A stretch of DNA of 64,000 nucleotides from assembly GCA_029582265.1 (NCBI GenBank), contig CM055817.1, positions 27,274,258 to 27,338,257 of the forward strand. Reading direction: 5' to 3'. Of the stretch, positions 11,646 through 20,300 are shown in pieces (position 1 is the stretch's first letter; every line of letters begins with the position of its first letter). The position numbers were made by a program, and so were the translations under genes. A model generated the notes under the pieces. That model was not told the DNA's origin and ran no database searches. It worked only from the letters and a program-made list of their open reading frames with translations. The DNA is from Zoroaster sp. YZ-2022 (Eukaryota > Echinodermata > Asteroidea > Forcipulatida > Zoroasteridae).

Positions 11646-12353
11646 GAAGATTCATTATTTAGAGAATATTACAATCCTGACAGAGACAATTATATACTGA
11701 TGGAAGGAGAACATGCACTTTATTATGATGTCAGACTTGTCTAATTTCATATCTATAATCATGAAATACTGTCATCGGAAAACGTAGTAAATTGGAATTG
11801 GACAAAAACACGGTACGGAAAATCACGTAGGTCGGAGTTTGAGCGTTTTACATATCTACGGGTTATCGTAGATCGGCGGATATGGGTATGAAACTGCTTG
11901 TAGATTTTTGTAGATTGTAGAGTGCGGATATTTGATGACAACACTGAATAATACTAATACTGAAACGTCCACCTAACCGTATGTTACCTTAAAATGATCA
12001 AGTTCTATCATTTATCGAATGATTTGCCCTTTAAAATATCTGAAAGCCATTGCGCTGAAAATTTGAACGAAAAATATATGTTAAGTAATCATGAATTCTT
12101 GGCCTTAGTTTCGAACCTATAGCAGGATCTTTCTCAAAGGTAAAATGACACAGAATACAAACATACATTCCTTACATGAACACAAGAGTGAGCAGAAGTT
12201 GAAATGAATACAAAGAAAAAGGGACAGAAAATATATGCATAGACGTTGCCCAAAGAATGGTTTACCCCTGGAACCACAACAGCTAAAGTAATGGTATTTT
12301 GTTTATTGGACCTAGAGTATAGTTATGGGTCATTGAGGCATGACATAATCATA
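11646..12353. other. Intergenic stretch, no feature seen
   Basis: About 700 bp with no convincing open frame, RNA gene or internal repeat. Confidence 0.45.
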
Positions 12354-12432
12354 AGGCCTAAGATGTTTGATGGTTGCCATGGAAGTGGAAAACATCAATA
12401 TTTTCTTTTTTTTATTAGTGCATCTTAGGCCT
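12354..12432. repeat. Short inverted repeat around the first duplication unit
   Basis: AGGCCTAAGATG (starting about 12354) and its reverse complement CATCTTAGGCCT (12421-12432) form 12-bp perfect arms. The second duplication unit keeps the right arm but only AAGATG of the left, so the left arm extends beyond the duplicated segment. Confidence 0.7.
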
Positions 12433-12669
12433 ACATAATCCTTGAAATAATAGTCGCTTAGCAACGCATACTTCAAGTCCATAATTACTCATTTATATTA
12501 CGTTCATCGCACATAAGCTAATTAAGATGTTTGATGGTTGCATATGGGAAAACATCAATATTTCTTTGTTTTATTAGTGCATCTTAGGCCTACATCAATC
12601 CTTGAAATAATAGTCCGCTAAGCAACTTACTCAAGTCCATAATTACTCATCATTATATTACGTTCATCG
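12361..12669. repeat. Tandem duplication, two ~147-bp units 164 bp apart
   Basis: Units at 12361-12509 and 12525-12669 both run from AGATGTTTGATGGTTG through GCATCTTAGGCCTACAT and CAAGTCCATAATTACTC to TTACGTTCATCG. They differ by scattered substitutions and several one- to five-base indels, so the duplication is not recent. No coding frame is shared. Confidence 0.85.
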
Positions 12670-12838
12670 AATAGTAATTACTGTACAATCGATAGCAAAT
12701 AATGTGACTTTTTCAACAGCGGCAGTGCATAATTACTGGTAAATGTTTGTAAATACGTAGATACTTTTGAAAGAATTGGGTTACAGTTGCCGAATGCGCC
12801 TTCATTAAGGATAATACCATCACGATCAGAGCAGATTT

Positions 12839-12987
12839 CGACAGGGCATGGAATCGTGTCCGTATTAGATTAACACAGTGACTGAAAATTACTGGTAGAT
12901 TTATACAGTAGCAACGGTAATATATCATGTGGGATTATTTTCAGTCACTAAATGTAAAACTACACTCTGATTCCATGCCCTGTTATC
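12839..12987. repeat. Imperfect hairpin with ~50-bp arms
   Basis: The left arm (12839-12889: ACAGGGCATGGAATC to GTGACTGAAAAT) and right arm (12936-12987: ATTTTCAGTCAC to GATTCCATGCCCTGT) are reverse complements, with mismatches concentrated in the middle. A third copy of the right arm lies at 5724-5779. The arm-spacer-arm layout with at least one solo copy suggests a small inverted-repeat mobile element. No target duplication is evident. Confidence 0.7.
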
Positions 12988-13115
12988 ATGTTGACATTGT
13001 ACCTGAGAAGACACTTAACCATAATTGCTTCTCTCTACCAGGGGTTAAATGGTACCGTGAAGGAGTGATGGTTTGCTCTATATGCGTAGAAATGGCACAG
13101 TGAGCTGTATACTCC

Positions 13116-13246
13116 CAGGAGCTGAGATGGTTTCAGGAATGATTTATGAGCCTTATGAGCCTTACAGGGATAATAAATAATGCGCCTTGAGCGCCACTGT
13201 TGATGGATACGTGCGCTATATAAATTATACATTATTACATTATTAT
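13116..13246 (-). repeat. Dispersed repeat, copy B (inverted relative to copy A)
   Basis: On the - strand this block carries, in order, TAATGTATAATTTATATAG, GCGCACG, GGCGCTCAAGGCGC, a doubled GGCTCATAA and GAAACCATCTCAGCTCC. Words and order match copy A at 11231-11341 in opposite orientation. The pair could therefore pair with each other across about 1.8 kb. Family unnamed. Confidence 0.65.
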
Positions 13247-13965
13247 GTGTCATTGAAACATTTACATCAATAATAATAAATCCCCCGTCACACATTTCGA
13301 TCTGTATGTGGGCAATATGAGACCTATCAAATGTATATACCTTAGGGTGTATATCACACTAAATAATTATAAGAATGTATGTGCCATCTCATTACCTTAA
13401 AAGTAAAAAAAAAAACGTTTTGCGGTTCATGCAATTATTGAAGGATTGTGGAAAATTTGGCTCAAAATTACATCACACATAGCCATGGGTTTTGGGATCC
13501 CACTTTTGATCGAATTTGATATACTTGCTCTTCAAAGTTATTGTCCTTTTTAGCCTTGAAAGCGGACGGATGTATTTTCAAAATATCTGATAATCAAATT
13601 GGCTGAGCCACAAACAATTTAACAGAAAGGGACAGATTAAGATTAAACCAATCATTTTCACTGACGGAGTACCAAAATACACAATAAATGTCTCTATAAA
13701 TTTTGTGGTTCCCACCCTTGTCAATTAGGAGCTGGTTTTAGTGGTATGCCTTCTGCCAGGTTTGGCGACCGCGGGGAGAGGTTCGGGGGGTTGTGAACAC
13801 AGCAGAAAGTCGAGGGTACACCATAAACGTAAAGATGCATTCCCGCAGGCAGTAGGTGCCCTTTGAACCCACTGGAACATTTCCGGGTGTCTTATTAATT
13901 CCATGTCTGCATAATGAGTTGGGGTCAAGTGAGGTCTCAGAGCCATAGAACAGTCTACGACAAGA
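13247..13965. other. Intergenic stretch, no feature seen
   Basis: Ordinary AT-rich sequence with a poly-A run near 13406. The reverse-strand open frame starting here (13725-14087, 120 codons) continues across the MITE border through its poly-T tract, and its translation is not recognised. Confidence 0.45.
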
Positions 13966-13968
13966 TTA

Positions 13969-14870
13969 GGCCAAAAAAAATTGTTGAGTTGCCTCAGTGA
14001 AAATATTTGAAGGGGTCGGTCGGTCGATTTTTTTTTTTTCTCCTTGACTGTCATTTTAAGATTGAAATGCATTGGAACTGAAACCATACCATGTTTTTCA
14101 TTTGTATACCTATCAGCAAGGAATTTTGCTCAGAACAAAAGTATCCCAAGCATTTTGTTGTACTTTTCGCTGTGATTGACACAGCAATTCATCCGTATTG
14201 CGTGCAATGCTCAACATGCAACATGTGGTGGCCATTCGATTTGAAAACGTGTAGATCGAGTCGCAATCGTTGACACGTCATATACAGTGCGGGGAGCCAG
14301 TGCACAACGTGTGAGGCCATTTGATTTGAAAACGTGTGATCGGTCGCAATCGTTGACACACGTACAGTCCGGCGGAGCCAGTGCACAACGTGTGAGGGCC
14401 ATTTGATTTGAAACTGTGATCGGTCGCAATCGTTGACACACGTACAGTCCGGCGGGAGCCAGTGCACAACGTGTGAGGCCATTTGATTTGAAAACGTGTA
14501 GATTGAGTCGCAATCGTTGACATACCAAAACAGTGCGCGAAGCCAGTGGAAAACATGTGAGGCCATTTGATTGGAAAACGTGTAGATTTGAGTCGCAATC
14601 GTTGGCACAGTGTGCAAGGCAGTGCACCATGTGAGGCCGGGGCCATTCGATTCGAAAACGAGATTGAGTCTTGGGTACCGGTAAATTTACCGGGAAAAAA
14701 AGTGGACAATTTCACAAATCAAACGTACTATGTTTTATACAAAGAAAATTGGTAAGTTTCATTAATAAATATGGCTATGAATGACGGGGGAAAAAAAAAA
14801 AAAAAACCGACCCGAGCTTTAAGCAATTTTGGGTAGGTCGGTGGAGGCAACTCAACATCTTTTTTTGGCC
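13969..14870. mobile_element. 902-bp MITE-like element, PIF/Harbinger type (TTA duplication)
   Basis: The element begins GGCCAAAAAAA and ends with its reverse complement. Terminal inverted repeats of roughly 75-80 bp share TGTTGAGTTGCCTC near the outside and GGGTCGGT plus a long poly-T further in. Both ends are flanked by TTA (13966-13968 and 14871-14873), matching the 3-bp TTA/TAA duplication of PIF/Harbinger elements and Tourist-type MITEs. Joining the flanks across one TTA gives CAAGA-TTA-TCTTG, a perfect palindromic target, also a known Harbinger preference. The interior has no transposase. It contains an ~82-bp minisatellite at 14219-14670. Alternatively, CAAGAT/ATCTTG could be the outermost TIR bases, which would leave the target duplication unknown. 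Confidence 0.72.
14219..14670. repeat. ~82-bp minisatellite inside the MITE, about six copies
   Basis: Units start at GGCCATTYGATTYGAAAACG and continue through TCGCAATCGTTG, ACAGT, a GGAGCC-like word, CAGTGCACAACGTGTGA and back to GGCC. Starts lie near 14230, 14315, 14398, 14477, 14561 and 14641 (spacings about 79-85). The first and last copies (GGCCATTCGATT) are the most diverged and middle copies are most alike, as expected for internal expansion. The three overlapping reverse-strand open frames here are by-products of the repeat. Confidence 0.9.
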
Positions 14871-14878
14871 TTATCTTG

Positions 14879-15955
14879 GGACAAATCACATGGGCTGAGC
14901 TGAGGTGATTGTTTGTAGCCCATGGTATCGTGCAATGTCTACCTCCATGCTAGTACAATGATTTCCCACCCCTCTCTCTCTCTCTCCTTCTCTGCTCAAA
15001 CGAGAGTTCGATCCATAGGAGATTGTGGTGACATTTGGAGGTCCTTCGCATTCTACTGGGATTAAAGAAAGCACCAATGCCCAGCATCTATAGCTGAGGT
15101 AGATATTTGGCCTACTTGCTGATACGTGCCCACTGAACACTCAGGCGGCGTGGCGACAACATGCCTCTTCAAGAGCCGTGCTGACAAGCAAATTCGCTGA
15201 ACACATTCATGGCACATTGTCGTGAAATTACATTCACGTGTTTCAGATGCCCTCCCTCCTCGCCCAACCAGCCACACCTCTCTGGCCTACACAATAAAGC
15301 CCATCATCACATCCAAACCAATGGGATTTGAAATGCGCATTCAAAAGAAAGCTGGTAGCCTTTTCAGAACTGTAGGATAGCAATGGAAAGGGAGGAGGAA
15401 GGGCACATAACTATTTTTATGATGAACTTCGGTTCATCCATCCTGGAATCATCTTACGAAACCCCAAAACGAGAACCGGTATAGTTGCGATCATTTGGCT
15501 GCTCATCTGTGGATCTGGAACAAATAACTATAGCTATTTTAGGCCAAGCCAGTGCGGTGACTTATAGGCTATACTAATTTGATCCGGGAAAAAATCAACA
15601 AATTTCCAAGTATAGACCTAGTACAGTACGTCACTATTCCCTACGGCAGTACACGGCGAACTGGGATATAATTACCCGCAGGACAACATGACCCAATTAC
15701 AGCAGAGCTCGTCGCATCTATGCATATCATTTGCACTGCGCGTATACGAGGAGGAAACTGAGATTACTTTCACCGCAGCGGGGACGACAAATCCATCCTC
15801 GCTGTGACAGTTTCCCGCCAACTGTATATTATATCAGTGAAGCTGAGCAGATGAACAAGAGCCTTATTATCCATCTGCTGCGACGTGCTGTTTATGGTAT
15901 AAAACCGTGTGATTATGATAGTAATCATGAAAGTATAGTAAAACTTCCTATATAG
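14879..15955. other. Intergenic stretch, no gene recognised
   Basis: About 1.1 kb of mixed-composition sequence. It includes a (CT)n tract at 14972-14987 and several CpG-containing words around 15640-15800. Short open frames on both strands resemble nothing I know. A GAGTTCGATCC word near 15006 recalls a tRNA B box, but no matching A box or cloverleaf surrounds it. Confidence 0.45.
14972..14987. repeat. (CT)n microsatellite
   Basis: Alternating CT for about 16 bases, followed by a looser pyrimidine run. Confidence 0.8.
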
Positions 15956-16015
15956 TTTGAGGCTTTGCATGGTGGAATATCGATATCGTTTCGGTTTGCG
16001 GTAACACCATGTGTT

Positions 16016-16081
16016 TATCTCAACTAACGTGAAGCTGAGATACAGGTTCTGAAAAGAACCGTATCGCACAACTCGTATCTC
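16016..16081. other. Hairpin cluster in duplication copy 1
   Basis: A 7-bp stem TATCTCA/TGAGATA (16016-16022 with 16036-16042) is followed by the perfect hairpin GGTTCT-GAAA-AGAACC (16045-16060). The GAGATAC at 16037-16043 can instead pair with GTATCTC at 16075-16081 and enclose the second hairpin, so two of the stems exclude each other. On the + strand the loop is a GNRA-type GAAA. No transcription signal is visible, so folding as RNA is speculative. Confidence 0.6.
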
Positions 16082-16186
16082 AACCTTCGTTAAGAGAAAG
16101 GTATTGCACTACATCTGGGATATAAGTTTTGAGGCTTTGCATGGTGGAATATCGATATCGTTTCGGTTGCGGTAACACCATGTGTT

Positions 16187-16252
16187 TATCTCAACTAACG
16201 TGAAGCTGAGATACAGGTTCTGAAAAGAACCGTATCGCACAACTCGTATCTC
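16187..16252. other. Hairpin cluster in duplication copy 2
   Basis: This repeats the copy 1 arrangement 171 bp further on, with GGTTCT-GAAA-AGAACC at 16216-16231 and identical flanking stems. A further short hairpin on the gap side, GGTTC-AGGA-GAACC near 16273-16286, is absent from copy 1. Confidence 0.6.
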
Positions 16253-16312
16253 AACCTTCGTTAAGTGAGAAAGGTTCAGGAGAACCAATTTCGGCACTCG
16301 TTTTCTTCTAAT

Positions 16313-16812
16313 NNNNNNNNNNNNNNNNNNNNNNNNNNNNNNNNNNNNNNNNNNNNNNNNNNNNNNNNNNNNNNNNNNNNNNNNNNNNNNNNNNNNNNNN
16401 NNNNNNNNNNNNNNNNNNNNNNNNNNNNNNNNNNNNNNNNNNNNNNNNNNNNNNNNNNNNNNNNNNNNNNNNNNNNNNNNNNNNNNNNNNNNNNNNNNNN
16501 NNNNNNNNNNNNNNNNNNNNNNNNNNNNNNNNNNNNNNNNNNNNNNNNNNNNNNNNNNNNNNNNNNNNNNNNNNNNNNNNNNNNNNNNNNNNNNNNNNNN
16601 NNNNNNNNNNNNNNNNNNNNNNNNNNNNNNNNNNNNNNNNNNNNNNNNNNNNNNNNNNNNNNNNNNNNNNNNNNNNNNNNNNNNNNNNNNNNNNNNNNNN
16701 NNNNNNNNNNNNNNNNNNNNNNNNNNNNNNNNNNNNNNNNNNNNNNNNNNNNNNNNNNNNNNNNNNNNNNNNNNNNNNNNNNNNNNNNNNNNNNNNNNNN
16801 NNNNNNNNNNNN
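16313..16812. other. Assembly gap, 500 N
   Basis: Exactly 500 undetermined bases, a round number typical of a placeholder gap of unknown true size. Satellite sequence begins immediately to its right, in mid-monomer, and non-satellite sequence ends to its left. The left boundary of the array therefore lies inside the gap. Confidence 0.98.
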
Positions 16813-17100
16813 ATTTTAAAAAAGTTATTCCCCAACCATAGAAATGTTTTTTTTGTAACACTGTATAGTGTTGTATTGTTTGCGGTGAAACCGCATGCAA
16901 GTTGACGGTATTTTACAGAGGGCTATGTCCATGGAGGCCGTTTAAGGTACGAAAAAATTATCCAAATTCAAAAGTATGGTGTTTTTCTGAAAGGGGAGAA
17001 CCTAAGCTTTAATTTAGATATAAAATTATCGGCCTCCCTTGAAAACTTTAAAAGTTATTCCCAACCATAGAAATGTTTTTTTTTGTAACACTGTATAGTG

Positions 17101-17332
17101 TTGTATTGTTTGCGGTGAAACCGCATGCAAGTTGACGGTATTTTACAGAGGGCTATGTCCATGGAGGCCGTTTAAGGTACGAAATAATTATCCAAATTCA
17201 AATTTATGGTGTTTTTCTGAAAAGGGAGAACCTAAGCTTTAATTTAGATATAAAATTATCGGCCTCCCTTGAAAACTTTAAAAGTTATTCCCAACCATAG
17301 AAATGTTTTTTTTTTTGTAACACTGTATAGTG
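17101..17332 (+). repeat. Example satellite monomer (232 bp)
   Basis: An early complete copy that shows the internal landmarks. The hairpin arms are at 17111-17116 and 17120-17125, and GCATGC overlaps the right arm. GGAGGCCG at 17163-17170 and its reverse complement CGGCCTCC at 17260-17267 form 8-bp arms 89 bp apart. The copy ends with the T tract and CACTGTATAGTG, itself a weak palindrome (CACT/AGTG). It belongs to the T-type at the first base and the short-junction type (GGCTATGTCC). Confidence 0.9.
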
Positions 17333-20300
17333 CTGTATTGTTTGCGGTGAAACCGCATGCAAGTTGACGGTATTTTACAGAGGGCTATGTCCATGGAGGC
17401 CGTTTAAGGTACGAATTATTATCCAAATTCAAAAGTATGGTGTTTTTCTGAAAGGGGAGAACCTAAGCTTTAATTTAGATATAAAATTATCGGCCTCCCT
17501 TGAAAACTTTAAAAGTTATTCCCAACCATAGAAATGTTTTTTTGTAACACTGTATAGTGCTGTATTGTTTGCGGTGAAACCGCATGCAAGTTGACGGTAT
17601 TTTTACAGAGGGCTAAGTGTCCATGGAGGCCGTTTAAGGTACGAAAAAATTATCCAAATTCAAAAGTATGGTGTTTTTCTGAAAGGGGAGAACCTAAGCT
17701 TTAATTTAGATATAAAATTATCGGCCTCCCTTGAAAACTTTAAAAGTTATTCCCAACCATAGAAATGTTTTTTTTTGTAACACTGTATAGTGCTGTATTG
17801 TTTGCGGTGAAACCGCATGCAAGTTGACGGTATTTTACAGAGGGCTAAGTGTCCATGGAGGCCGTTTAAGGTACGAAAAAATTATCCAAATTCAAATGTA
17901 TGGTGTTTTTCTGAAAGGGGAGAACCTAAGCTTTAATTTAGATATAAAATTATCGGCCTCCCTTGAAAACTTTAAAAGTTATTCCCAACCATAGAAATGA
18001 TTTTTTTTGTAACACTGTATAGTGCTGTATTGTTTGCGGTGAAACCGCATGCAAGTTGACGGTATTTTACAGAGGGCTAAGTGTCCATGGAGGCCGTTTA
18101 AGGTACGAAAAAATTATCCAAATTCAAAAGTATGGTGTTTTTCTGAAAGGGGAGAACCTAAGCTTAAATTTAGATATAAAATTATCGGCCTCCCTTGAAA
18201 ACTTTAAAAGTTATTCCCAACCATAGAAATGTTTTTTTTGTAACACTGTATAGTGCTGTATTGTTTGCGGTGAAACCGCATGCAAGTTGACGGTATTTTA
18301 CAGAGGGCTAGTGTCCATGGAGGCCGTTTAAGGTACGAAAAAAATTATCCAAATTCAAAAGTATGGTGTTTTTCTGAAAGGGGAGAACCTAAGCTTTAAT
18401 TTAGATATAAAATTATCGGCCTCCCTTGAAAACTTTAAAAGTTATTCCCAACCATAGAAATCTTTTTTTTTGTAACACTGTATAGTGCTGTATTGTTTGC
18501 GGTGAAACCGCATGCAAGTTGACGGTATTTTACAGAGGGCTAAGTGTCCATGGAGGCCGTTTAAGGTACGAAATAATTATCCAAATTCAAATGTATGGTG
18601 TTTTTCTGAAAGGGGAGAACCTAAGCTTTAATTTAGATATAAAATTATCGGCCTCCCTTGAAAACTTTAAAAGTTATTCCCAACCATAGAAATCTTTTTT
18701 TTGTAACACTGTATAGTGCTGTATTGTTTGCGGTGAAACCGCATGCAAGTTGACGGTATTTTACAGAGGGCTATGTGTCCATGGAGGCCGTTTAAGGTAC
18801 GAAATAATTATCCAAATTCAAAAGTATGGTGTTTTTCTGAAAGGGGAGAACCTAAGCTTTAATTTAGATATAAAATTATCGGCCTCCCTTGAAAACTTTA
18901 AAAGTTATTCCCAACCATAGAAATCTTTTTTTTTGTAACACTGTATAGTGCTGTATTGTTTGCGTTGAAACCGCATGCAAGTTGACGGTATTTTACAGAG
19001 GGCTATGTCCATGGAGGCCGTTTAAGGTACGAAATAATTATCCAAATTCAAAAGTATGGTGTTTTTCTGAAAGGGGAGAACCTAAGCTTTAATTTAGATA
19101 TAAAATTATCGGCCTCCCTTGAAAACTTTAAAAGTTATTCCCAACCATAGAAATGTTTTTTTGTAACACTGTATAGTGCTGTATTGTTTGCGGTGAAACC
19201 GCATGCAAGTTGACGGTATTTTACAGTGTCCATGGAGGCCGTTTAAGGTACGAAATAATTATCCAAATTCAAAAGTATGGTGTTTTTCTGAAAGGGAGAA
19301 CCTAAGCTTTAATTTAGATATAAAATTATCGGCCTCCCTTGAAAACTTTAAAAGTTATTCCCAACCATAGAAATGTTTATTTTGTAACACTGTATAGTGT
19401 TGTATTGTTTGCGGTGAAACCGCATGCAAGTTGACGGTATTTTACAGAGGGCTAAGTGTCCATGGAGGCCGTTTAAGGTACGAAAATAAATTTCCAAATT
19501 CAAAAGTATGGTGTTTTTCTGAAAGGGAGAACCTAAGCTTTAATTTAGATATAAAATTATCGGCCTCCCTTGAAAACTTTAAAAGTTATTCCCAACCATA
19601 GAAATGTTTTTTTTTGTAACACTGTATAGTGCTGTATTGTTTGCGGTGAAACCGCATGCAAGTTGACGGTATTTTACAGAGGGCTAAGTGTCCATGGAGG
19701 CCGTTTAAGGTACGAAATAATTATCCAAATTCAAAAGTATGGTGTTTTTCTGAAAGGGAGAACCTAAGCTTTAATTTAGATATAAAATTATCGGCCTCCC
19801 TTGAAAACTTTAAAAGTTATTCCCAACCATAGAAATCTTTTTTTTTGTAACACTGTATAGTGCTGTATTGTTTGCGGTGAAACCGCATGCAAGTTGACGG
19901 TATTTTACAGAGGGCTAAGTGTCCATGGAGGCCGTTTAAGGTACGAACAAATTATCCAAATTCAAAAGTATGGTGTTTTTCTGAAAGGGGAGAACCTAAG
20001 CTTTAATTTAGATATAAAATTATCGGCCTCCCTTGAAAACTTTAAAAGTTATTCCCAACCATAGAAATATTTTTTTGTAACACTGTATAGTGCTGTATTG
20101 TTTGCGGTGAAACCGCATGCAAGTTGGCGGTATTTTACAGAGGGCTATGACCGTGGAGGCCGTTTAAGGTACGAAATAATTATCCAAATTCAAAAGTATG
20201 GTGTTTTTCTGAAAGGGGAGAACCTAAGCTTTAATTTAGATATAAAATTATCGGCCTCCCTTGAAAACTTTAAAAGTTATTCCCAACCATAGAAATGTTT

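Larger units (their letters stand above)
15956..16276. repeat. 172-bp tandem duplication, two nearly identical copies beside the gap
   Basis: Copies start at 15956 and 16128 and share about 145 bases with almost no differences. Copy 1 has one extra T in a GGTTTGCGG word, and the copies part after CGTTAAG (AGAAAGG against TGAGAAAGG). About 25 bp of unrelated sequence separates them. The near-identity means either a very recent duplication, the visible edge of a second tandem family continuing into the gap, or an unmerged overlap left by the assembler. Each copy contains a compact set of hairpins. Confidence 0.9.

Noticed and set aside
13725..14087. 120-codon - strand open frame
   Set aside because: It crosses the MITE border and its poly-T tract (giving a Lys run), and the rest resembles no family I know. 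It could be an exon fragment, but nothing positive supports that.
14189..14715. Three overlapping 139-145-codon - strand frames with repeated peptide motifs
   Set aside because: All three frames are open only because of the ~82-bp minisatellite. Unit lengths of 79-85 bp shift the frame from copy to copy, so no single repeated protein is encoded.
15000..15020. tRNA-like B box (GAGTTCGATCC)
   Set aside because: No A box at the right distance, no acceptor stem pairing and no cloverleaf around it.
16037..16081. Histone mRNA 3' stem-loop on the - strand
   Set aside because: The stem pattern is compatible, but there is no histone coding end upstream, no ACCA after the stem and no purine-rich downstream element, and the stem is part of a larger set of unrelated inverted words.
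15770..16900. - strand open frames reading across the 172-bp duplication and the N gap
   Set aside because: The 263-codon frame is mostly undetermined residues, and the 99-codon frame is partly the duplicated repeat. No recognisable domain.
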